Source: Clavelina lepadiformis (Eukaryota; Chordata; Ascidiacea; Aplousobranchia; Clavelinidae). Taken from it: a stretch of DNA of 64,000 nucleotides. The stretch covers positions 21,328,001 through 21,392,000 of the forward strand of contig NC_135242.1 of the NCBI RefSeq assembly GCF_947623445.1, read 5' to 3'. The notes under the pieces are model-generated. The model worked only from the letters and a program-made list of their open reading frames with translations, was not told the origin of the DNA and did no database searches. A program made the translations under genes and the position numbers. This document shows positions 45,116 to 57,347 of this stretch, one piece after another (within the stretch, counting starts at the first letter, position 1; each line of letters begins with the position of its first letter).

Positions 45116-48100
45116 ATGAAGTATATTTTTGCAATCACTGCTGTATGTCTTGCCTTTGCAAATTTTGCAATGTCAACAAGTTTAAACTACACTGATCTTC
45201 CACAGGTTAGTATGCTTATTATTAGTTGCAAGGCCGGCAGACTTGAATAACTGTAAAATCTTTCGCCGCCCCACGCTAAGCAGTTTCTGATTTTGTTTAG
45301 TCTTAATGTACATGTTTCATTTGAAAAAAGTGTTTAATAAATTCTCTCTTTCTCAACGCTTATGCATATACTCATTCTTAAATGTTTACTGTATTCATAA
45401 CCAGTAAATTGATCGACATCTAAAATCAATATCTGAAGTGTTTTTAGGTATTTCTTTTAACAACTTTTTACACAAAAATATTTTTTTTTTGTACAGGAGA
45501 ATTACAATGAAGTTACAGTCGACATCAGCGTTTCTTCATTGAGCCACCTTTTTGTAATGACAAGGGATTTTGTTAATATTGTTTTTCTACCATTTAGTTC
45601 TCTTGAGTGTAAGTAACAAATGTTTGTATAGCGTACATATATATACTTTGTTGGATCTATACTGTTGCCATGCCCTTATGAAGGCCTGAACGGAAACAAG
45701 CTATGACATAATAATTTCAGAATATTCAATCCCGATATTGTGATGAATTTGAAACTAGAGCGAATTTATGTAGTTGATCTTGGTCTTGAATACAATCAGT
45801 ATCATATGTAATTGTTTTTTTACTTTTGTTGAACGTATTGTAGTTTATTGTATGAACACCACAATATTTTTTTTTCAATTTTTAGCATTTTTATACTCAC
45901 TCGTTACTGGTGGAGTAAATGGCAGCTCTGATTTTCTCAATGATCTTTTGAACCAGTGGCAAGCTGTAAGTTTAAATTTTTTCTTTTTTTGCTTTCTAAT
46001 ATATTTAGAATAATTTTATATATATACCTGTTTTGTGGTATGATGATACCTTTTTTAGAATATTGAAATTTTATTATAGCGTTCTGATAGATTCTCTTTG
46101 ATTAGCTATGATATATATTTGCAAAGTAAAAGTACATATCTCAAATGTTTCCCAATTAAATTTTTGTATTTTGGATTTCCTACAAAATAAATACCTAGTG
46201 AGAAAACATGATGTGAACAAAATACAAAAAGTAGCCTGCTTGTTATGTGTAGACTAACTAATACACAACTAAGAAGATTAAACAACATATGCATATGCTA
46301 AGCAAATTATGTGTTTTCTAAAAGACAATTGCTGGCCGCTTGTATGTTGGATATCAGGTATTGCACATAGAAATCTTTGTGTTATATGTTACCCATTTGT
46401 CACGTTGTTGTGTGTGCCGAATATGTGATAGGTTCATTTTTTGTGTGTACTGTATTAGTTGTCTGCTACATGCAATGTTCATTGCTCAAGTTATATAAAT
46501 GAACTCATTTATCAACTATTGTATATACTCAATGCACATCCTGTGATCCTTTTCAAGGTTGAAAGCTTCTAAGTTTTATGTATTTTTAAGCATGACAGTG
46601 ATTTAGTGTAGATATGCTTATCAATGATTTTGGACTTGGGTAAATGATTTGCTAACAAAAGAACCAAAGATGAAGATCAAACAAAAAATATTTCTGTATA
46701 AGAATATGTCAAAATTCTTCGATATCTACATAGATTAGCAAACATTTTACAATGATAGCTGACATCTTTACTCACTGGAGCCTGATTTTAAAAAGCAATT
46801 TTTTTATGTTCAAGTAATATTTACGCAATGTCGTCATAACTCTATTAGACGAATGCTAAAATCAGTGTTTTTCTCTCTGCTGTTTTAAGGAACCCAGAGT
46901 GTTGTTTTTGCTTTTGGCTTTACAATTGGGAAAACACCAAAGTGTTTTTAAACAACTACTATATGTAAACGAGTGTATCCAGTCTGACAACTAAACCAGC
47001 AATATTTTGTATTACAATATATTTACATGTAAAATTTACCTATCGTTATTTAACAAATATGTGTCTTGTTTTATATAGTAATAGCCATTTTTTAAAAATA
47101 AGTTTTTCTTTTCTTTGAAGTTTGATGTGACATAATTTTATATATATTATTTATTGTTGTATATGCTATATGTTGTGTGTACTTTCATGTGAAAATATTG
47201 CCAGTTTCATTTTTCAAACACAAAAAACTTAGTGATTTTGTAAAGATCATACCTGACTGTAATATGTGGTTTTGAGTGTTATTGGTAGGCTACAATCCAG
47301 CTTCCTAGATTGTTATCATTTCCATGACAACGATATTAGCAAGGAACGAATATTTACTGAATATGTTTACTATAAGTGTTTATTTCTTTCTTATGGTTTA
47401 AGAGACAGTTCTTGGAACTATTGATTCAGCAAATAACAAATAGAAACCACTCTTGCTCTTTATATAAACGAACTCGATGTAATTTGTTAGAGACGCTACA
47501 GCATTTTTCTATCAATTCTGCTTCTATGTATGCTTTGGGCAAACACATACCAATATCTGCTATTTGCCAACTACATGAATTGTGTTACTTATTGTATGTG
47601 AGGTTGTCCGTATGTGCATTCAACTCGCGAGTTTTACAATTCTGTTTAATATTTGGCCACCTATGATTAATGCCTGATGGACATACATTCTTGCGACTAA
47701 CAGACACATGTTTTTCAGCTTGCTGCATTGGAAGTGGGATATTTGGCCTGCCTTGCTGCGGGACTACTCTTCATCATACTGGTGCCACTGGTCAGCTTTA
47801 TTATGTGTTGTTGCCGGACTTGTTGCGACAACTGTGGAGGAGAAATGATACAGACAAGGAAAAGGACACGGAGCAAGTGGAGACACTGCTTCTGTGTCTC
47901 TCTCCTCATCATCACAGTATTTATTGCGTGAGTTAACAAAGAGCACTTTATTGTCGGTATATTTGTCACAAAGATGTTCACATCATTTCTACTTTACTGG
48001 TATTGTTCAGTTTTACAATGGATAGGTTTTATATAGCACACCACAGCCGTTATTAACATGATATCACGTTTTTAATAACCAGCTTTCCACCCCATTGTCG

Positions 48101-51100
48101 CCTACACCCACTTGCTTGTTGGAGGCATATGTGCCAATTTGTCATAATTTACAATTTTTTGTTGCTATTAAAAAATTTCATAATTGGCAATCATTTTTTG
48201 ATGGTGCTGGTTTTACTTAATCCTTTTGAAAGAGAAGACAACATATGTCTTACGTCTGTTTATCATCTCTTTTTCGACGCTTTTTGAAGATTAACCTACA
48301 TTTTAAAGATTTCCATCTTGTCACTCGTATTCAAATGCCCAGATGTGTAATGACTGATGACAGAATCACTTTTTCTCTCGGCATTTTTTGTGGAATTTAA
48401 TTTCTGAGCCCGTAACCTAGGTTTTCGAATCATATGTACATTCATAATATTGACAAATGCAGTTGGATTTCTAGTTCCTGGTTACACAAAGGTTCACTTT
48501 TATTTTAATATAACTGAGTCACGCCATTTATTTTCACAGCGTACCATGCGTTTTTGTATTTCTCACTAATGAATGGATAAACGACGTCGTTAAACTCTTT
48601 CCTGAAAAGACAAGTGCGTCATTGGATGATGTCATTAAGTATATTGACTCCATCCCAAACCAACTGAATCACATCACCGATCAATACGGCAGACTTGACC
48701 AAAGTTTGAGGACCGATGTCTCTGGTAAATGAACGTGTTTAATGTTGTCCTTTGCTATTGCCCCATTAAGTAACCATGATCTATCACAATGTCGCGTTGT
48801 TTTGTTTATCGTTGGTTGGTCGCATGGTAACCATGCCTTTCATTTTGGTTTGTACCTTGATGGTCTAAAACGGTGATAGATGTTTTGTGAAACATCATGT
48901 CAACCAAGAAATCCCTTCTTATCGCGGTTGTCTGTTTACCTCAGTTATCTGGAACTCCAGCTCCTTGTACTCGTTTATTTTTATTAGATATCGGGAACAC
49001 GCTCGGCATTCCTATAAGAGACGAAGTGCTTCAAATGTCCAACGACTCTCTGGAGCAGTTCATGCAGCTGTCAAACGGTAAATAGTGTTAAGCAGTGAAC
49101 CATTGCACCATTTCCTTGATATGATGTACTGTGTTCTGAGGCAATCTTAAAGCGCAGTTATATCACCACACTTACGCGATCACATTATTCAACCTGATTG
49201 CGTCAGAATGCTGCGTCATTAAGCGACATTGCACTGGCAGATGTGTATGCAGTAAGACGAGCACATACGTATTATGTATGTCCATGTAGATTTGGACGGA
49301 GCGTTGAGTGCGCTTGCCGATGTCCAAAGCGCTACCACCGCACTAGATACCAGCGTGGCAGCACTGAACAGTCAACTTTCCACTGAAAAAGCCGACCTTG
49401 ATGCAACATTGACATCTTGTCCACCGGCGTTTGGTGGATGCTCTGCTTTGCAAGCTTCAACCAGTGCGTTAGACTCCGGTGGAGACTTTTCAGCGGTACT
49501 TTTGATAACTTCCCTATCCCTAGCAATGTAAAAAGGCTCCATGTTAATTCAACCCCCCTTGGGTTGAATTGACCCCATCACCGTTTATGAGTGACACAAT
49601 GCATGTTCTATTGCTTTTAATCTCTCTCCCAATACAGTGTATCGATATTTCAGCTTTTATTATCATCTATATATCATAAGTCACTATTTCACTTCAACCA
49701 TTTGGTAAAGTTGCACTCATTTTGGTTATAGCTTTTTTCTTTCAAAGTTAGGAGACGTGCAAACCGAAATAGACAACATCAACAGCACCCTGAATGCAGC
49801 AGACACCGACGCCCAGATAAGCACCGTCCTGCAAGAGATCAACGACATCCCGCAGACAGTCACAAACAACACGGTGGACGTAGTTGACGGTAAAACAAAT
49901 CTATTAGTCGTTTTATCTTTCTGGAAAGCACCATAAGCAGCAGTAAAGTTTGCATTGCTTGCACTTTGACGCAGTTCATAAACGTTATATCAGAGTTATT
50001 GCGTGTAGAGTTTTTTTACTTGACGTCATAAAATCTCGTATAAAATGTTTCAGGCGTGCTTGATACGTTGACCGAGATCAATTCAACTCTGACATCGAGC
50101 CTCGGTGAGCTGCCGTTGGCCAGTGTGCAGGATTTTAAGTCCCAAATCTCAAGCGTAAACGATTCCATTGTGCAGGCCACCACCACGTATGCAGAAAACT
50201 ATGATATTTACAGGTGGGGAGCAAATAGTTTGTCATCTTTATGTGTGTATTGCACTACTACAGGCTACTTGTTTCTACAAAGGGCTACTACAGACACAAA
50301 TCAAATGAATTTATTCTGGTAATACTTTGTAAAAGCCACAACTATATTATTTGGCTTAAAGCACTCGAAGTGTAGCGCGATAATCTACTGTATAGTATAA
50401 AGTGGTAGAATTATCTACTTTTTGGTGTGTACTACTGATGCATTGGTCAAATTCCACTTTCTGTTACTCAACAATCCAAACGCATTTTCTCCGAATTACA
50501 TGTGAGCTAGCGCTTAGTTTAAATTGTAATTTACCATCTGCTTTACAGATATATTGCCGGGGTTGTCCTCGGAAGTGTCTTTGCCGTCATTTGCGCGTTT
50601 TACTTGATAGGAATGCTAATGGGAACGTGTTCATATAAAGAGGAGCGTATACCCAATTTACGATCATGCAGCTCAAACTGCGGCGGCATATTCATTATGA
50701 CGTAAGCTTGCCTCAATCCGTTATTAGAAGTTATCCACGATTTTTAAGGAGTGCATTTGTTTTGTTGTATTTTCATGATCTACAAAATGGGAGACTATGT
50801 ATTTTTTGTTGAAAGAACATTTTGACACTGATATATTCTTTACTCCTGTAATAACAGGGCTGTTGGATTGTCGTTCATATTTTCCTGGCTCTTCATGATT
50901 CTAGTCACCGTCACTTTCACGGTCGGCGGTCATGGGGAACGGTATGCCTGCCAGATTCTCGAAGAACCTTACGAGGGCCTCAAGGTTATTTACGTATAAA
51001 TCAAAACCTTAAAGCTTTGCTATTTATTTTAAGATATATCACATAACGTTAGTAGAACCTGTTGGGACCAGTTTAAGGCAGTTAGTGCTCTTACTATTTG

Positions 51101-54100
51101 CTCTTCTCTTTTTGTTATCAACGATGTTTGATTTTTTGGTATTCAGTTTGAGTTGACAGATTAATAATTAAAATCCCAGTTGGATTAATAATTAAAACAT
51201 TTTCTAAAATTGTCCTACCGTGTCAGCATCCATAAGTCTTGCTGCGGTTTCGACTTCGAAGTTCTGTGAAGACTTAATACTGGTTAACAATTCATTAAAC
51301 CTTATTCTTCTTTTTCAACAATGGAAAGTTTGCCGACGACGTTATTTGGGAACTTTACGGCAGCGTCGTCGGTAAAATGATTTACGGTTCGTCGCACTTC
51401 GATCTAGGCATTAGTGACGTCATAATGTAAGATTGAAGCGTGGTGTTGTACTGTTACCCTGGTAATGAATAAAATTATGCTTAACTGTGTGCACGACTGT
51501 GTTAGGAGCCTGCTATAATGTTGGTGTCGTTCAGTGGTGCGTTGAATGTTTAAGGTGTGTTGGAGACCTTTAAGTTACTATCATCCTATTCATGTTGACA
51601 TTGTGGTCCATATCGGTGTCTTACTATAGAATATATCGGCGTCTTATCAAACTTGAGTAATTAATGTTTCTAAGAGCGAACACTAGTTTGCTTAGAACTT
51701 TAGATTATCGGCACTTTGGTCCACGCCACGTACGAAATCATTGACTAGATTCCATCATTCACTCATCTATTGTACTGTGACTCATCCCGTAATTGTATTA
51801 TGATATCATAATCGTTGTTATGTGACATCACGTTGTTGTTGTAGTTCACGGACAAGATTTTGAACGCTACTGGAATTGACATCAGCGCAACTTTGCAAAA
51901 TCCTGACGCCGGGCTCACCGTAGATGGCATATTTACGTGAGTGGCGATTGGCTAATTGCTAAAGGTCATTGAACCCAGCTTTAAACACATCCTCAAGCGT
52001 CATGTTAGATTACAAATAGAAAGAACTCAATTCTATTTGTTACCTGTCATTGTTTGAAGTAGTACTAAGAGCGCTTTCATTAGTAGCGTCACTTGTGTAG
52101 ACCACCACAAAGCATGTTATTAGAATCGTTTGTTGAGCTTTAACAACTGTGGAGTGTTTTATTCTCGAAATTGCCGATATTTCTCCTTTCAACAACTGCT
52201 ATTTATTCCGCTCGGTTTAGTTCGTGCAAGGAAAATGAGTCCATATACAACGCACTTAAGCTAGAATATGTCTTCAATATCACCGAGGTTATCCAAAACT
52301 CCACCGCTCAACTTTCCGGTTTCCAAGACCAACTTAGCAACGTTAGCGTCGACCTTAGCTCTATTCAGTGAGTAAGCGACTGGGAAGCTGTTTCCGGTAG
52401 CTATCCAATATCCATTTATAGTTTGTCATGAACCGATGGTTTAGCGTTTGTGCATGCTGTGGGGTTTTTGTTTTAACACCGGTTCGAATTATTTCAGGGT
52501 TTACTCGCCAGAGATTCAAAGTGCTTTGAATGAACTCAAAGCTGCCGATTTGGCCTCCATCGACTTTGCGTCATATTTGAGTGAGGTCAGTTTTTAGACT
52601 ATTGTTGCTTTATCAATCACAGTGCACTTTTGTCGGAATTCTAATTTGCAAAATGGTTTATGTTTTGGGCGCATGATGTTTCATATCCGTGCTTCTTTTG
52701 TTTCACTAAAAACATGTCTTTAGATATCGAACGTCGTCTCTGCCGCTCAACTTAGCACCTATGCCCAATTCTTGAACGACACTGCTGATAACGTTTCGTC
52801 AATCAGCCCTGTGAGTGATTTGTTTCGGAATGTTTAGCTTTACCTTCGCAGGCATTGGCAGGGTCGGCCATCTTTGCTTTATTTTTGCTAGTAATTCGCT
52901 ACTCCTATATGTTGAAGTTAAGGATTTTCCTTGAAAATCCCAGGACAATCAGCGATGATTTAACGTACAAAATAGTTATAATCATTGATACAACTTACAT
53001 TAAAACTGTACTTTTCCACAAAAAAATGTTTCAACTTTCAGTCACCAGTCCTAACCTTTTTCTCTCATTCAGTCATTTGCAAGCCAACTTCGAGGCCACT
53101 CCTACAATATCTTGCAAATAGAAGAACTATACCTAGCACCGGTCACTGCTGACCTGACCAGGTTGAACACCAGTATTTTGATGCTTCAGGATTTATCCCA
53201 AAGCTTCAACGTAAGTCGAAGGCATACTGGCAGTTTCGCTTACCGCATATCACATTGGATGTCTATGCGATTATAATTAGAATGACATCATAATATGACC
53301 TTTGTTTTGTAACAATATAATAGTATTTTGTCATCTTGGAGCCGGGCGAAAGTTATCATGGTTTTAAAAAGACATTTAGACTAAATAAAGCACGCTCTGA
53401 TAGATTGTAAGTTTGTTTTCCGCGCTTGAACCCGCGAGCGTAGACAGATTGGGAACGACGAAAATCAAGTGGTTTTCATCAACCAAGTAACGAAATAAAT
53501 GATTTTCTCCAATATTAAATTTTTACAGAAACGTAGTTAAGTTTTATCACGTATATGTGCTTGACCATTTTCTTTAACTAACCATTCTAGCCTATGTGGA
53601 GTCTCGTCGTAAGTTCGTGACAAAAAGCTTCAACCAAAAATTCATCTTGGGAGGTTGCTGTACTTTGTGTGAAATATCGGCCTCTCACACAACAGACCGG
53701 ACAAGACAATTACATGCCTTTGAACAAAACATTGTATTTGGGCTCCAATCTTTATGTACTGACGTACGAAGGCTTGGTTCTAAAACGCAATGCCTTGTCA
53801 TAATATGCCTGTTGCACAACCCTTTGAAATGCCCATGCGTTGCTAAAGCAGCGGCGCTATATTTTTGAATGAAATCAAAGACAAGAAATTGTCAAGAAGC
53901 AAAAAATCGTTTTAAGCATTAAATCGAAAATTCTATTTTGCCAACAGACCAGCATAGACGCAACTGAAGATGCGTTGATAGAGTTGGACGCTTACATACA
54001 AGCGAACGGATCTGCTCTTGTCACCGACCAAGCGACTCAGTTTTCTGATGCTTTAATTGGTGACGTCAATGGCTTCATGGATTGGTTTGGGATACAGGTA

Positions 54101-57100
54101 AATAGCGAGAAAGTGCTTATTTCAACTACATATTGAATAACGCTAGTCTATACCTTAACCGCAGTTCACGTCGACTTAATATTCAACAATTACCTGAAGC
54201 ACGGTAAAAGTAGACGGCCATTATATCGTCACAATGTTGATCTTTAATAGCGGCGTATCAGCTTATTTAGCTTAAGCACACTTGGTTCAATACCAGCTCC
54301 TTAACCACAAGATGATACACGTTAGTGGTGCAACTGTGTTTGCAATTAGACTGAAACTCAGCGTTGAAATATGTCGGCTGTCTTACGCATTTTCATGATC
54401 AATGACGTCCACTTTCGCTTCTATAGGTGACTGAGAATTTTGGAGCGTGTGAGCCCGTCTACTTGGTCTACACTCAAGTCGTATCCCTGCTTTGCGACTA
54501 TCTGATGGACATACTGGTCAGTTGGTGCTGATTAAATATTTTAACGGGTACGTGTCACTTGTAGTTGCGATATGACCGGCTAATCTACCAACTTGCGCTG
54601 CAGAACGGGCTGTGGTTTTGTCTGGGCTGGTGCGTTTTCTTCCTCTTGCCTGGCGCTATTGTTGGGATGAAGTTGGCCAAATTTTATCGAAAGTTGGATA
54701 TTGAAGATTCAGACGGTTACGTCAAGTAAGTAAATAGAATCGCAATCAGTAAAATATCTCGAAAACAAGGGTTGCTCATACATATGCAGACCATACGTAA
54801 TAACTATATTATTTCTAAGCACAAAGTTTTACCAAGTTAAAAGCGATTTGTAAAATAAACGCTGTTCAAACAACCTACTAACAGAGAGAGAGAGAATTTA
54901 TTCGCCATTTTTGTCAAATTAAGCAAATACATTAAAATTAAATGAAAGCAGGAATTGCTTGACGTGGGACGGCGAAAGATCTTACGGTGATTCAAGTCTG
55001 CCGCCCTAACTGATCTTCATTATGTGTGTGCATGTGAACAATCAATAAAATGTTATGTTTGACATATTTTTATCATTGCAGTGGGCCATGGAATGACATG
55101 GAGATGGCCGCATTCAACCACAGCAACAAGTAAGTTGATTAATTTGGTAACTAAAATTTGCCTGGACTAACTTCACAAAGCCCGTCATCTATGCAACTTG
55201 CTTGTTCGAAACCAAATGTTTCCCCAACCATCTTATTATCACGGATAATTTGTTGTTGCAGCAGTAACGAGAACGGTCGATCCGGATCAGCGAAATTCCG
55301 GTTTGTTTTTTTGATATCTTTGCTAATTTTTGCATGATTTTTGATTTACGTTTTTTTTTCAGTTACTTCCAGAGCATGCTTTTTTACACACTGGTTCAAG
55401 TCAGGTGTAATTGCAGTTAAACGGGAATGTAGCTTTAATACCAAGCTGTTATGCCGATTATGTGCAGGGTCCTAGAGAAATTAATATGTTGACAAATTAG
55501 GAAGTAATTGAAACAAAAATAATTTCTTGAATTATTTTAACGTTACCTAGAGATATAATAACTCAAGAAAACATAGTTAGTGTTTTACTTGGGATTTAAT
55601 TGTTTCATAATTGGCCGCTTTTGTGACTTGAACCAGTTTATATGACCTCCTGTCGTCCATAGAATGCATGAAAGATTTTGTTATTTGTTTTAAGCGAGTT
55701 CTAGGAAAAATCTTTACCCTGGAAAGATCGAAGATTCAGGTTTATGATCGCTCAAAACTAACACATAACAAAGCTAAAAAACTAACAGCTTGTACTAACC
55801 TTTTTCAACACGCTTATTAACAGCATTTTCGCTCCGGAGCGGTAAGTGTACATAGCTTTTGCAGACGTGTGCCGTGAAGCGTGCGTAGACTTTATATGAG
55901 CATGAAATTCAATCTCTCCTTATTTTCGCAAGCCCTTATATCACCGCGAAAGCACTGTATGCTTTCCCGATCTTGACTGTTAAATTGCGAATAGGAAATT
56001 TTATATTAGCGTTTGCATTGTCGTTGATATTCATAATTGGTGCCTAGTGCAAATCTTACACTGCCTTTCAATTACTTATCTCAGTTGTTGAAGAACTTCT
56101 TCGGTAAATGTAAATACGGTTCTTCGGTAAATACTTGTTGTCTAATTCACTTTCTATACGCATGCTTGTGATGACGTAGTGCTAGACCTGTGGAGATAGC
56201 ATGGTGTAGTTTGTAGATAAGAAATTATTTGCTTCGTATGACTGTTAGTTACTGAAATTTTACAAACAAAGGTTCTTGTGTTAAATGAATCAAACTGTTG
56301 TTGAATTAAGCCTTGAGAATGAATTCCCGAAAAATTGCAGCAACTTTCATAACCTTGGAACTTGTTTGTCTTTCAGATCGGCAAAGATCCATCCAGGACA
56401 ATATTACTGATTTCATATCTTTTTACGAAAACAAAAACAAAATTTGTAGAAAAGCGAAAAGTACGCCCGATGCGCATCTGCCTTCTTAATTGATAGGAAT
56501 ACTTTCAGAACTTTGTAATAAGTACGTCGTAGATATAATCATGATACTGTGTAGAAAATAGAGCATCAACATGTAGAAAAGCGCCATCTAGCGAGCAGCG
56601 CGGTACAAAATGCTGGGTACCGGCGAGTAAAATTTAAAAAAATATGCAGTATGTAGTAATTTCCTGCTCGTTAAGTCTATATTTTTTACTTTGAGCTTTT
56701 TAGCTACTTGCGCAACGATTTTTTCATGCCACGTATTATTTACTGTTGCTGATATGCGAGTTTGTACATTTTTAATATCCTTGCTGCTTTGTTCCGCTAT
56801 GATTTATTTACGTTGCTTTATTTACTTCTATATTAGTCGTCAAATTACTCAAATATCCCATCGTGAAGCCAATTGTTACTGGTCAAAAATATCTGATTTT
56901 TACAAAAGTTGTGTTTGTAGTTGCGAAATAGTCCAAAACGCAGTCATTTGCCAAAAGCTAAAGAAAAGTTAAAAAAAAATAATTTCAACAACGAAAAATA
57001 GAAAATTGAATAATAGGAAACAACATAAGAAAATTCTGACCTAAACAGAGGTGGACATTTTACTAAAATGTGAAAACTTTTTTCAGATCCCGAAAAAGAG

Positions 57101-57249
57101 CAGAGAAGTACTTCGACGGCCTGCGTGAGGCTTTGCCCAAGGCCGAATCTCCCAGGTCAGAAAAGCGCCGTCAGAGTAGCCCAAAGCGTGCGAGTGTGAA
57201 AGCAGATGTAGACCCAGTCGAAGAAGTGAGCAACGGTGAGGATGAATAG
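45116..57249 (+). CDS. Prominin (CD133 family), five-membrane-span glycoprotein
   Basis: Exons: 45116-45205, 45497-45608, 45886-45965, 47719-47927, 48540-48724, 48988-49077, 49290-49495, 49748-49889, 50054-50213, 50549-50701, 50858-50984, 51329-about 51371 or 51426, 51845-51936, 52221-52367, 52498-52585, 52724-52810, 53073-53210, 53948-54097, 54427-54516, 54604-54725, 55082-55129, 55262-55300, then optional 55824-55841 and a terminal exon (57087-57249 for the longest tail). Exon 1 encodes a signal peptide (MKYIFAITAVCLAFANFAMS). Membrane span 1 precedes the family's Cys-rich loop (MCCCRTCCDNCGGEM; human MCRCCNKCGGEM). Spans 3-4 flank another Cys-rich loop (SCSSNCGGIFIMT), and span 5 ends KLAKFYRKLD (human KLAKYYRRMD). 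Large extracellular loops carry N-glycosylation sites. Total is about 900 residues (human PROM1 865). Prominins bind cholesterol and shape microvilli, cilia and photoreceptor discs. The exon 12/13 junction is unresolved. Confidence 0.93.
45232..45355 (+). mobile_element. Retroposon 3' tail in prominin intron 1
   Basis: GGCAGACTTGAATAACTGTA, CTTTCGCCGCCCCACGCTAA and a terminal AATAAATTCTCTCTTTCTC match, in inverse orientation, the sequence at 54883-55008. A conserved 3' region ending in AATAAATTCTCTC simple repeats is typical of LINE or SINE 3' ends. No coding sequence or 5' part is present. Confidence 0.6.
49546..49570. repeat. Short perfect hairpin in a prominin intron
   Basis: AATTCAACCC and GGGTTGAATT form a 10-bp perfect stem with a 5-base loop, about 50 bases past the exon ending at 49495. 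Function is unknown; it may be chance. Confidence 0.35.
54883..55008 (-). mobile_element. Retroposon 3' tail in a late prominin intron, opposite orientation
   Basis: On the minus strand it carries GGCAGACTTGAATCACCGTA, CTTTCGCCGTCCCACGTCAA and ends GGCGAATAAATTCTCTCTCT with further CT repeats. It is the same family as 45232-45355, and the longer CT tail suggests slippage at the terminal microsatellite. Confidence 0.6.
55363..55420 (+). CDS. Candidate alternative terminal exon A of prominin
   Basis: A strong acceptor (TTTTTTTTTCAG, ending at 55362) opens a frame in the correct phase after the exon ending at 55300. It adds RYFQSMLFYTLVQVRCNCS and then TAA at 55418-55420. It is hydrophobic and unlike the other tails. 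It could be a real alternative end or a cryptic exon. Confidence 0.4.
55824..55841 (+). CDS. Candidate 18-nt prominin micro-exon
   Basis: Bounded by TTATTAACAG and GTAAGT. Phase 2 in and phase 2 out, so it inserts six residues (RIFAPE) without disturbing the frame and can be skipped or included before the later terminal exons. Confidence 0.45.
56377..56410 (+). CDS. Candidate alternative terminal exon B of prominin
   Basis: The acceptor TTGTCTTTCAG ends at 56376. In phase, it encodes RSAKIHPGQYY and then TGA at 56408-56410. It gives a short tail ending in two tyrosines. Its opening (ATCGGCAAAGATC) resembles the start of terminal exon C. Confidence 0.45.
57087..57249 (+). CDS. Prominin terminal exon C (long charged tail)
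   Basis: The acceptor CTTTTTTCAG ends at 57086. In phase, it encodes about 54 residues starting RSRKRAEKYFDGLREAL, with a Ser/Lys/Arg-rich middle and an acidic end (SNGEDE), stopping at TAG 57247-57249. AATAAA follows at 57342-57347. I take this as the main tail because it is longest and has a close poly(A) signal. Confidence 0.6.
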
Positions 57250-57341
57250 TGAAAGCAAGCCGTCACCAGCAGTTAGGATCACTAAAGAGTGCAAGACAAG
57301 TTTAAGTTTATATGCTAGAAACTAACACGCTGAAATACGAG

Positions 57342-57347
57342 AATAAA
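57342..57347 (+). terminator. Prominin polyadenylation signal
   Basis: AATAAA 93 bases after the TAG of terminal exon C, within GAGAATAAACAATTACAG. Confidence 0.55.
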
